Shown here: positions 14,001-20,173 of the stretch, piece by piece
How the letters are laid out: each line of letters begins with the position of its first letter
Numbering within the stretch: the stretch's first letter is position 1
Assembly (NCBI GenBank): GCA_052034115.1
Contig: JBPOIZ010000123.1
Location: 1-20,173 of the forward strand
Length of the DNA stretch: 20,173 nt
DNA from: Lutibacillus sp052034115
GTDB lineage: Bacteria; Actinomycetota; Actinomycetes; Actinomycetales; Dermatophilaceae
Reading direction: 5' to 3'
Made by a program: the position numbers and the translations under genes
Notes under the pieces: generated by a model
The model's database searches: none
Told to the model about the DNA's origin: nothing
The model's input: only the letters and a program-made list of their open reading frames with translations

Positions 14001-14648
14001 GTGATCCACGAGGCCGCCCGCAGTGCCGTCGCCGACGCGTGTCGGCAGCTGCGGGCGGCCGGTCTCGTGGTGGGCACGGCTGGGAACGTCTCGGTGCGGG
14101 TCGGCGACGATGTCGTCATCTCGCCCAGCGGGGTCGACTACGACGCGATGACGGCCGCGGACGTCGGCGTGCACGCGCTCGATGGCTCGCCCGTGGATGC
14201 CCCGCTGGCCCCCTCCAGCGAGCTGCCCCTCCACTTGGCCGTTTATGGGCGCTCGGAGCACACGGCGATCGTCCACACCCACGCCCCGGCCTCCACGGCG
14301 CTGTCCTGCGTCGTCGACGTCGTCCCGCCGTCGCACTACTACGCGGCCCTGTTCGGCGGGCCGATCCGGGTCGCCCCCTATGCGACCTACGGGTCTGCCG
14401 AGCTCGCTGAGCATGTGGCCGCCGCCCTCGACGGGCGCACCGCGGCCCTGATGTCCAACCATGGTGCCGTCGTGGTGGGTTCGGACCTGGCCGGTGTGCT
14501 GGACCGGGTGCCTTACCTGGAATACCTCTGCGACCTCCAGCTGCGGGCCGGAGCGTATGGCGCACCGGTCCGGCTGCTGCCCGAGGACGAATTGGCCCGC
14601 GTCGGCGAGCTGATCGCGTCATACGGCCAGCAGCCCACCGGCCGGTAG
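14001..14648 (+). CDS. Class II aldolase/adducin family protein
   Basis: Zinc-dependent aldolase of the L-fuculose-phosphate aldolase/ribulose-5-phosphate epimerase superfamily. The 215-residue product shows GTAGNVSVR (25-33), SPSGVDYDAM (41-50), PSSELPLHLAVY with catalytic Glu74, and the zinc ligands His92 and His94 (VHTHAPAST) and His154 (SNHGAVV), nearly the positions known for E. coli FucA (Glu73, His92, His94, His155). It is probably active on a phosphorylated sugar, but the substrate is not predictable. GTG 14001 lies one base after the tsf stop, indicating co-translation with elongation factor Ts. No sugar-pathway gene is nearby, so its metabolic role is unclear. Confidence 0.9.
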   Translation: MIHEAARSAVADACRQLRAAGLVVGTAGNVSVRVGDDVVISPSGVDYDAMTAADVGVHALDGSPVDAPLAPSSELPLHLAVYGRSEHTAIVHTHAPASTALSCVVDVVPPSHYYAALFGGPIRVAPYATYGSAELAEHVAAALDGRTAALMSNHGAVVVGSDLAGVLDRVPYLEYLCDLQLRAGAYGAPVRLLPEDELARVGELIASYGQQPTGR

Positions 14649-14975
14649 CGCCGCGGCAGACGCTGACGCACCTCCCATGGCTCGTGGCGGTGGGCCCACT
14701 TCCTCCCTGACCGACTCGCCCTCCGTGGTACGTTCTATCTCAGATCTGGGCGGAATGCGCTTCAGGGGGTCATGGTGGAGGTTCTTGCTCGCTGCCTTGC
14801 CGCAGCCCCTGAATGGGTCAGCATGCCCACCTGGTCAGGATCCCCTAATGAAGGCGCGGACCGTGGCAGGGTGCGTGTCTACCTGTGCATCGATATCCCG
14901 TGGCGTTGGGACCCCTGTACCGACGCCGCCTGGTCTGTCTCGGACAGCTACTGACATATTCCGTGAGGGTCCACA
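14649..14975. other. 327-base gap with no confident gene, start of lower-GC segment
   Basis: Between the aldolase stop and the ABC ATPase start I see no convincing protein gene. The segment contains a perfect palindrome GTGGGCCCAC (14690-14699), a possible promoter (14707-14734), and two overlapping short open frames in different registers (14755-14979 and 14772-14954). G+C begins to fall here and rare codon-type words (ATA, GTA) appear. It could hold a small peptide gene, an mRNA leader or the eroded edge of an insertion. Confidence 0.6.
14707..14734 (+). promoter_or_regulatory. Possible promoter for the ABC transporter cassette
   Basis: CTGACC (14707-14712) is close to the actinobacterial -35 TTGACC, and TACGTT (14729-14734) fits TAnnnT, with a 16-base spacer. 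Transcription would start near 14741 and read through the small ORF region into the ABC genes. Confidence 0.35.
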
Positions 14976-14979
14976 TTGA
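14848..14979 (+). CDS. Candidate small ORF coupled to the ABC ATPase (uncertain)
   Basis: An open frame of 43 codons from ATG 14848, with AGGA at 14837-14840 seven bases upstream. Its TGA (14977-14979) overlaps the TTG start of the ABC ATPase as TTGA. The product begins MKARTVAGCVSTCASISRG, has two cysteines in that part, and then a Pro/Thr-rich segment; I recognise no family. It could be a real small peptide, a translated leader that delivers ribosomes to the transporter gene, or chance. The same frame is open back to ATG 14755. A rival frame, 14772-14954 (60 codons, better GC3), overlaps it and ends in SVSDSY, but its AGGGGG site is only two bases from the ATG. Confidence 0.25.
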   Translation: MKARTVAGCVSTCASISRGVGTPVPTPPGLSRTATDIFREGPH

Positions 14980-15761
14980 GTGACGTCATGCCTGACTCCG
15001 TCGACATTGTTGAAGTGAGAGGATTGACGAAGCGGTTCAAGCGATTCACCCTGGGGCCAATTACTTTCTCTGCCTGCCGAGGAGTCAACGGGCTGCTGGG
15101 TGTCAACGGTGCCGGCAAGTCGACCTTGATGCGTTTGATCTGCAAGTTGGCAGCAGCGGACGCCGGTTCGGTGTCGCTGCATAGTGGCTTAGGTCGCGAG
15201 ATAGATGCAGTCGCTGGCTACCTTCCCCAGGGTTTCGACGCACCGGCGGATGTTCGCGTTCGAGACTATCTCCGCTTTATCGCGTGGTGTCGGTCCGATC
15301 TCTCGAGAAGGTTCAGTGACGCCGACGTTGACTTAGCTCTGCGGAGGGTCAACCTTCTCGAGCGGTCAGAGAGTGCCATTGGATCTCTCTCTGGGGGAAT
15401 GCTCAGAAGGCTCGGAATCGCGCAGGCTATTCTCGGAGAGCCCTCGCTTCTTGTTCTTGACGAACCCACCGTGGGCCTTGATCCGCTGCAGAGGAGAGAG
15501 ATTCGTACCGTGATCACTGACCTCGGTGCGTCCTCGGTTGTCCTGATGTCCACTCACCTGTCCGAGGATGTGGCTTCGGCCTGTCGAGATGTCGTCATTC
15601 TCGAGGAGGGAACCATCGCCTTTGAGGGGACAGTGACCCAGCTCGTCGGGCTTGCGGCGGCAGATCGCGTCACCGCGGCGTCTGTTGACGAGGGGTTCTT
15701 CGCCGCCTTGCGTCGTCGGGAATCCTCCAGCGGTGAAGCCGCGAAATCGGCAGCCGTATGA
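14976..15761 (+). CDS. ABC transporter ATP-binding protein
   Basis: Cytoplasmic ATPase subunit of an ABC transporter, 261 residues. Motifs in order: Walker A GVNGAGKST (42-50), Q-loop YLPQ (Gln85), signature LSGGM (138-142, Met replacing the usual Gln), Walker B LLVLDEP (Asp162, Glu163), D-loop GLDP, and switch His194 in STHLSED. This layout is typical of single-domain exporter ATPases such as those for bacteriocin resistance or export; the substrate is unknown. The best start is TTG 14976, with GAGGG six bases upstream (14965-14969); ATG 14988 lacks a ribosome binding site. The stop overlaps the next gene as ATGA (15758-15761). G+C is lower than in the flanking genes. Confidence 0.9.
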   Translation: MSDVMPDSVDIVEVRGLTKRFKRFTLGPITFSACRGVNGLLGVNGAGKSTLMRLICKLAAADAGSVSLHSGLGREIDAVAGYLPQGFDAPADVRVRDYLRFIAWCRSDLSRRFSDADVDLALRRVNLLERSESAIGSLSGGMLRRLGIAQAILGEPSLLVLDEPTVGLDPLQRREIRTVITDLGASSVVLMSTHLSEDVASACRDVVILEEGTIAFEGTVTQLVGLAAADRVTAASVDEGFFAALRRRESSSGEAAKSAAV

Positions 15762-17032
15762 CCCACGCCCCGCGGATCCAGTGGACGATGCTTCCCAAAT
15801 ACGTCCTGCGATACGGAGCGTTGAAGTGGGCGGTCCTGGCAGTCGCTCTCCTTGAGTTGCTCCCTGTCTTTCAACGGGGCATGCAATGGCGCGGAGACCT
15901 GCTGTGGACTCTCGACTGGTTGCCGGTGGCCTTCGTGGCGATTGGTCCTGTGGTAGCTGGGTTCTCGGCCATCGATACGGGCAACCTGTCGCGTGGCGCT
16001 GAAGGACCCGCTCAAGGGCGGCCGTGGAAGACGCCGGCCTTCGGTGTCTGGCTGGCGTACTCGGTCGTCGTCGGGACGCTGCACGTCGTGGCGGCCCTGG
16101 CGATGCTAGTGATCTCGATGCCTGTCATGAGTGACTGGAGCTGGCCCCTGGCCTTGGTGATCCAGGTCCTGGGCCTGTCACTATGCTGCGCGATCGGCAG
16201 CCTGGCGGGGCGTTTCTCCCGGCCGCTCCTGGCTGGGCTCATTGCCGCTCTGGCCGTGTTCGCGCTGGTGTATCTTACGGGGGCGAAGTCCGACCATGTG
16301 AACGCGTTGTATATGGGCGTGACGACCGTGCCTCGGGTGGGCTATCGCTATAACGTGGGCTATCTGGTGGTTCAGGCAGGCATGTTAGTGGCCATGATCG
16401 TCGCGGCTTTGGTTCCTAGGCCCTCACCTCACGGCTACCTCCTGCGAGTTCGTCCTTCGGACGTGGGGATAAGCGCAATCGTCGTGGGCCTGTCGCTCGT
16501 GGCTGGTTGGTCTGTGACCGCCCCACGGCTCGTGCACTCAGAGACGCTCCCCACTGACTGCCAGATGATCGAGTCCGTTCCGGTGTGCTACTACGCGGAG
16601 CACCGCAGGGTTCAGGCCGCGTTCAATCAAGGGTTGGCTGGGTTGTTCAAAGCGGCTAGGTCGGCTGCCTACGAGGAACTCATCCCTCCTCGGGTGGAGG
16701 AGGCCAGTCGCACCCGACTCCCGCAGAGCAGTGAATCAGGGGTAGGTTCGCTCTACGTCTCGGCGGAGTCGTTGGGAGGGCAGATTCCTGACCTGACCGA
16801 GATTGCACTGGGCCTCGTGGAGCCGGTGCATTGCCATCAACTGGCAGGTGGACTGCCGCCCTCCGAGAGGTACGGATCAGACTTGTGGTCACTGGTCGGG
16901 ACCTGGGTGGACCTTGCCCAACCCGGACGGTGGGCGGAGTTCGGGCTCAGCGGAGAGCCTATGACGTCCAGCGAGGCTGAGGGTCTTGTTCGCGACTTCA
17001 GGTCTTGCCACTACAGCCATTTCACTCAGTGA
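15758..17032 (+). CDS. ABC transporter permease-like protein with Cys-rich C-terminal domain
   Basis: A 424-residue membrane protein I cannot assign to a named family. Seven hydrophobic segments are visible at about 22-38, 54-72, 95-121, 127-151, 154-175, 199-221 and 233-255. They are followed by a soluble C-terminal region of about 170 residues. That region has four cysteines (Cys268, Cys277, Cys359, Cys417) and the blocks PVCYYAEHRRVQ, VHCHQL and SCHYSHF. With an odd number of membrane passes and N-in topology, this tail would lie outside the membrane, where the cysteines could pair. The gene overlaps the ATPase gene by four bases, so it is very probably its membrane partner. Confidence 0.8.
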   Translation: MTHAPRIQWTMLPKYVLRYGALKWAVLAVALLELLPVFQRGMQWRGDLLWTLDWLPVAFVAIGPVVAGFSAIDTGNLSRGAEGPAQGRPWKTPAFGVWLAYSVVVGTLHVVAALAMLVISMPVMSDWSWPLALVIQVLGLSLCCAIGSLAGRFSRPLLAGLIAALAVFALVYLTGAKSDHVNALYMGVTTVPRVGYRYNVGYLVVQAGMLVAMIVAALVPRPSPHGYLLRVRPSDVGISAIVVGLSLVAGWSVTAPRLVHSETLPTDCQMIESVPVCYYAEHRRVQAAFNQGLAGLFKAARSAAYEELIPPRVEEASRTRLPQSSESGVGSLYVSAESLGGQIPDLTEIALGLVEPVHCHQLAGGLPPSERYGSDLWSLVGTWVDLAQPGRWAEFGLSGEPMTSSEAEGLVRDFRSCHYSHFTQ

Positions 17033-17647
17033 GTGGTTGTGAGCCTCACTTGCGTCATTCTTCGGGCAACCGGGTTCCGGAATTCGGCGGCGATCATCGG
17101 GGCAAGTGCAGTGCTCATCGTGTTGGGCAGGGATGGGACGCTGCGAGTCCTGGGACCCCTCAGCTTCCAGCCGGCTATCCCGGTCATGCTGGCTGTTCCG
17201 ATGCTGCTGTCGGTCGGGATCGGGATCGCCCACTCGACGTGGCGTTCACCGGTGGTCCGGATCAACGCGCGGGTGCGTGCTGCACGGTGCGTCTCGTTCA
17301 TCCTCGCGACCGCTCTGGCCTGTGGCGTGGTGGGGTTGGGTGAGGCGGTCTCGGCCCGGCCGATCTGGAGCGGACTACTCCGAAACACCTTGGAGATGGG
17401 CGGTGCATGTCTGGCGGCCGCAGCCTTGCTCGGAGTCGCCTACGTCTGGGTGCCTGCTGTGCTGATGTACTCCCTGGGGCTGCTCACGCCATACAGCGAG
17501 TCCGCCTGGACCCCCTACGGGTTGCTCTTCTTCGACCAGGCAGCGCCTGGCCAGATCCTTGCGGCGGGCGCCGCCTTCGTTCTGGGGCTCTGTGTCGGGG
17601 TCTGGGACCCGGTGAGTCGGGGTTACTTGGCGACGGTCGGGCGGTGA
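17033..17647 (+). CDS. Small polytopic membrane protein, probable second ABC permease subunit
   Basis: A 204-residue hydrophobic protein with about five membrane segments (near 18-31, 44-66, 85-105, 124-152 and 174-191). No catalytic motif or family signature is recognised. GTG 17033 directly follows the stop of the preceding permease-like gene with no intervening base; GTG 17039 is an in-frame alternative, and neither has a clear ribosome binding site, so reinitiation is likely. Adjacency suggests a subunit of the same transporter. Codon use is intermediate between the cassette and the core genes. It ends 71 bases before pyrH. Confidence 0.75.
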   Translation: MVVSLTCVILRATGFRNSAAIIGASAVLIVLGRDGTLRVLGPLSFQPAIPVMLAVPMLLSVGIGIAHSTWRSPVVRINARVRAARCVSFILATALACGVVGLGEAVSARPIWSGLLRNTLEMGGACLAAAALLGVAYVWVPAVLMYSLGLLTPYSESAWTPYGLLFFDQAAPGQILAAGAAFVLGLCVGVWDPVSRGYLATVGR

Positions 17648-17718
17648 CTGAGCAGCGCCGCCGTTCCACGGCTGTGACAGGATGCGAGGAACCGCACCCC
17701 CACGACCTGGAGGTCACC

Positions 17719-18450
17719 ATGCCCACCTCGCTCGAGTCCCCGCCCGTCCGCCGGGTCCTGCTCAAGCTTTCCGGTGAGGTCTTCGGTGGGGGTGGAGTAG
17801 GCGTCGACCCGGACACGGTTCACGACATCGCCCGCCAGATCGCCGATGCGGTCAGGGCGGGTGTCCAGGTGGCGGTCGTGGTCGGCGGTGGCAACTTCTT
17901 CCGCGGCGCCGAGCTGCAGACCAAGGGCATGGACCGGGCTCGCGCCGACTACATGGGAATGCTCGGTACGGTCATGAATTGCCTTGCGCTGCAGGACTTT
18001 TTGGAGAAGGAAGGCATCGCCACCCGGGTCCAGACGGCGATCACGATGGGCCAGGTCGCTGAGCCTTACATCCCGTTGCGGGCCATCCGCCACCTGGAGA
18101 AGGGCCGCGTCGTCATTTTCGGCGCTGGCGCCGGTATGCCGTACTTCTCCACCGACACGGTCAGCGCCCAACGCGCTCTGGAGACGCATTGCAGCATGCT
18201 GCTCATCGCCAAGAGTGGCGTCGACGGCATCTACACCGCCGACCCCAAGAAGGACCCCACGGCCACCAAGATCGAGGCGATCACCTTCGCGCAGGCGCTG
18301 GCCCAAGGGCTGAAGATCCTCGACGCGGCGGCCTTCGCCTTGTGCCAGGAGAACCGTCTGCCGATGGTCGTCTTCGGCATGGAGGGCGACGGAAATGTCG
18401 CCCGGGCGGTCAAAGGTGAGAGGATCGGCACACTGGTCACCGCCGAGTGA
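17719..18450 (+). CDS. pyrH: Uridylate kinase (UMP kinase)
   Basis: Cytoplasmic enzyme phosphorylating UMP to UDP in pyrimidine nucleotide synthesis, a hexamer of the amino acid kinase fold. The 243-residue protein shows KLSGEVFGG (from Lys16), VVVGGGNFFRG (about 53-63), RADYMGMLGTVMN with Asp77, GAGAGMPYFSTDT (135-147), and the nucleotide-binding SGVDGIYTADPKKDP and LDAAAFALC. The open frame extends upstream, but ATG 17719 is supported by GGAGG at 17709-17713, five bases away. frr begins 7 bases after the stop. It marks the return to core-genome composition after the ABC cassette. Confidence 0.96.
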   Translation: MPTSLESPPVRRVLLKLSGEVFGGGGVGVDPDTVHDIARQIADAVRAGVQVAVVVGGGNFFRGAELQTKGMDRARADYMGMLGTVMNCLALQDFLEKEGIATRVQTAITMGQVAEPYIPLRAIRHLEKGRVVIFGAGAGMPYFSTDTVSAQRALETHCSMLLIAKSGVDGIYTADPKKDPTATKIEAITFAQALAQGLKILDAAAFALCQENRLPMVVFGMEGDGNVARAVKGERIGTLVTAE

Positions 18451-18457
18451 GGACACG

Positions 18458-19015
18458 ATGATCGACGAGACGCTCTTCGAGGCCGAGGAGAAGATGGACA
18501 AGGCTGTCGAGGTCGCCAAGGAGGACTTCGCCGGCATCCGCACCGGGCGGGCCAATCCCGGTTTGTTCAACAAGCTCCTCGTCGAGTACTACGGCGCGCC
18601 AACCCCCCTGCAGCAGTTGGCCTCCTTCACCACGCCGGAGGCGCGCACCATCCTCATCAAGCCGTTCGACACCAAGGCGATGCACAACATCGAGAAGGCG
18701 ATCCGGGATTCGGACCTCGGGGTCAACCCGAGCAACGACGGTGTCGTCATCCGGTGCAACCTCCCGGCGCTGACCGAGGAGCGCCGCCGCGAATACATCA
18801 AGCTGGCGCACCACAAGGCCGAGGAGGCCCGGGTCTCGATCCGCAACGTGCGACGCAAGGCCAAGTCCGACCTCGAGCACCTCATCAAGGACGGCGAGGT
18901 CGGCGAGGACGACGGCGTGCGGGCCGAGAAGGAGCTCGACCAGTTGACCAAGAAGTATGTCGACACCATCGACGCCCTCCTGAAGCACAAGGAGACCGAG
19001 CTCCTCGAGGTGTGA
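18458..19015 (+). CDS. frr: Ribosome recycling factor
   Basis: RRF, which with EF-G splits the post-termination ribosome. From ATG 18458 the product is 185 residues, exactly the usual family length. Diagnostic blocks are FAGIRTGRANPGLFNKL (about 24-40), VEYYGAPTPLQQLASF, IEKAIRDSDLGVNPSNDG, LPALTEERRREYIKLAH and the C-terminal helix ending in HKETELLEV. A TGAGGA-like ribosome binding site overlaps the pyrH stop region. The pyrH-frr-cdsA order is conserved in bacteria, linking this gene to the flanking nucleotide and lipid genes only by position. Confidence 0.97.
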   Translation: MIDETLFEAEEKMDKAVEVAKEDFAGIRTGRANPGLFNKLLVEYYGAPTPLQQLASFTTPEARTILIKPFDTKAMHNIEKAIRDSDLGVNPSNDGVVIRCNLPALTEERRREYIKLAHHKAEEARVSIRNVRRKAKSDLEHLIKDGEVGEDDGVRAEKELDQLTKKYVDTIDALLKHKETELLEV

Positions 19016-19028
19016 GGCGCCGGACGGT

Positions 19029-19883
19029 ATGTCGACCCCCGAACCCGTCATCAGCGCGCAGGCGCCGTCGCCGTCGAGAGCCGGCCGCAACCTGCCCGCG
19101 GCGATCGCTGTCGGCGTCGGCCTGGGAGTCGTGCTCATCGGCTCACTGGTATGGCGTAAGGAGGCATTCCTCGTCGTCGCGATGACCGCGATCTGCCTCG
19201 GGGTGTGGGAGCTGCGCCGGGCGATGCTTCACGGCGGCATCCGGGTCCCCTTCCCGCCGGCCATCCTCGGTGTGCTGTGCATGCTGCCGGCGGCCTTCGT
19301 CGGTGGCCCGCAGGCGCTTGCCGTGACCTTTGCGCTGTCGGCGACCGCGTTGATCCTGTGGCGGGCGACCGACGGTGGCACCGGGGCCGCGCGGGACGTC
19401 GCGGGCGGACTACTCGTGCTTGCCTACCCGACCTTCATGCTGGGTTTCGCTGCCCTGCTGCTCATCCCGGACGACGGGCGCGCCCGCATCATGACGTTCC
19501 TCCTGGTCAGCGTGGCCTCGGATGTTGGGGGATATGCCTTCGGCGTGTTGTTCGGCAAGCACCCCATGGCACCATCGATCAGCCCGAAGAAGTCCTGGGA
19601 GGGCCTCGCCGGCTCGGTGCTGACGACCGCAGCGACCGGTGTCGCCTGCCTGGTCTACCTGCTGGACGGCCCGTGGTGGGTCGGCATCATCTTGGGAGTG
19701 ACCTCGGCCTTCGCGGCCACGACCGGGGACCTCATGGAGTCGATGATCAAGCGCGACCTCGGCATCAAGGACATGTCGCACATCCTGCCCGGGCACGGCG
19801 GCCTCATGGACCGGCTCGACTCGCTCATCGTCACCGCCCCGGTCGTCTGGGCCGTCCTGGCGATCTTCCACCCGGTGGCCTAA
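19029..19883 (+). CDS. cdsA: Phosphatidate cytidylyltransferase
   Basis: Membrane enzyme making CDP-diacylglycerol from phosphatidate and CTP, the precursor of all phospholipids including phosphatidylinositol in actinobacteria. The 284-residue product has about seven or eight membrane segments. The family signature is complete: SDVGGYAFG (Asp165), SPKKSWEG (185-192), and GDLMESMIKRDLGIKD followed by PGHGGLMDRLDS (Asp234, Glu237, Lys241, Asp243, His256, Asp261, Asp264). ATG 19029 lies 13 bases after frr. The next gene begins at GTG 19884, immediately after the stop. Confidence 0.96.
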   Translation: MSTPEPVISAQAPSPSRAGRNLPAAIAVGVGLGVVLIGSLVWRKEAFLVVAMTAICLGVWELRRAMLHGGIRVPFPPAILGVLCMLPAAFVGGPQALAVTFALSATALILWRATDGGTGAARDVAGGLLVLAYPTFMLGFAALLLIPDDGRARIMTFLLVSVASDVGGYAFGVLFGKHPMAPSISPKKSWEGLAGSVLTTAATGVACLVYLLDGPWWVGIILGVTSAFAATTGDLMESMIKRDLGIKDMSHILPGHGGLMDRLDSLIVTAPVVWAVLAIFHPVA

Positions 19884-20173
19884 GTGAGCCACGACGAACG
19901 GCCCGTCCCGGGTCGACCCCGCCCCGGTGAGTTGACCCTGGAGGCACCCCGGCGGGGTAAGCCACCGCGACACCTTGCCGACCTCGACGAAACCGGCCGG
20001 GCCAACGCCGTGGCTGAGCTCGGGCTGCCCCGGTTCCGCGCCCGGCAGGTGTCGGTCCACTACTTCGACCGCCTCGTCACCGACCCCGCAGCGATGACCG
20101 ACCTGCCGGCCGCCCGGCGGGACGAGCTCGTCGGTGCGCTGCTGCCGCCGCTGCTGACCCCGGTGCGGACCCT
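19884..20173 (+). CDS. rlmN: 23S rRNA (adenine2503-C2)-methyltransferase, N-terminal part (3' end outside window)
   Basis: Radical-SAM enzyme methylating A2503 of 23S rRNA and A37 of some tRNAs. The window contains 96 complete codons and ends inside the gene, before the radical-SAM CxxxCxxC motif, so the assignment rests on the N-terminal domain. The sequence KPPRHLADLD, ELGLPRFRARQVSVHYFDR, MTDLPAARRDELV and LLPPLLTPVRT is typical of actinobacterial RlmN. The GTG start directly abuts the cdsA stop. Location after cdsA matches the mycobacterial order (Rv2881c-Rv2880c). Confidence 0.9.
   Translation, partial: MSHDERPVPGRPRPGELTLEAPRRGKPPRHLADLDETGRANAVAELGLPRFRARQVSVHYFDRLVTDPAAMTDLPAARRDELVGALLPPLLTPVRT

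Noticed and set aside
11981..14119. 712-codon open frame on the minus strand opposite rpsB and tsf
   Set aside because: It is the antisense shadow of two confidently identified genes in high-GC DNA; its low-complexity Leu/Asp/Gly/Ser repeats mirror the rpsB tail repeats, and no motif or ribosome binding site supports it.
14648..17661. AGCGCCGC at both edges of the ABC cassette as possible insertion direct repeats
   Set aside because: Only eight G/C-rich bases, expected by chance in this DNA; no integrase, transposase, tRNA or inverted ends accompany it.

Overview
The window is about 20 kb of high-GC actinobacterial chromosome. Gene content and order (rplS, lepB, rnhB, DUF2469, yraN, comM, dprA, xerC, M23 peptidase, rpsB, tsf, pyrH, frr, cdsA, rlmN) match the conserved locus known from Mycobacterium (around Rv2904c to Rv2880c), Streptomyces and Micrococcales. 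Protein style suggests a micrococcalean, possibly the Intrasporangiaceae/Dermatophilaceae group; that placement is inference. I see no rRNA, tRNA, CRISPR array, insertion sequence or convincing intrinsic terminator.

Region 1 (1-7986, all + strand) is tightly packed. It holds the 3' part of rplS, two adjacent type I signal peptidases, RNase HII, DUF2469, the YraN nuclease-like protein, ComM helicase, DprA, a XerC-type recombinase and a secreted DUF3152 putative zinc peptidase. Most junctions are short overlaps (GTGA, ATGA), so translational coupling is likely. Region 2 (7974-11918, - strand) holds an M23-family envelope protein, a PLP aminotransferase and a large DUF6541-like membrane protein. 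It converges on the DUF3152 gene and diverges from rpsB.

Region 3 (11919-14648, +) is rpsB with a structured leader, then tsf, then a class II aldolase one base after tsf. Region 4 (about 14650-17647, +) is visibly poorer in G+C: a 60-base sample at 15241-15300 has 36 G/C, against 43 in a sample at 9661-9720. It encodes an ABC ATPase and two unlike membrane proteins, preceded by a 327-base stretch with a possible promoter and candidate small ORFs. It looks like an accessory exporter or immunity cassette inserted into the core translation operon, and it is the best candidate here for something undescribed. Region 5 (17719-20173, +) returns to core genes: pyrH, frr, cdsA and the 5' part of rlmN.

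Overall this is a translation/RNA-processing, envelope and DNA-uptake/recombination housekeeping cluster with one lineage-specific insertion. The small regulatory structures of most interest are the rpsB leader, a dyad over the xerC start, a repeat cluster upstream of the M23 gene, and a dyad in the divergent rpsB intergenic region.
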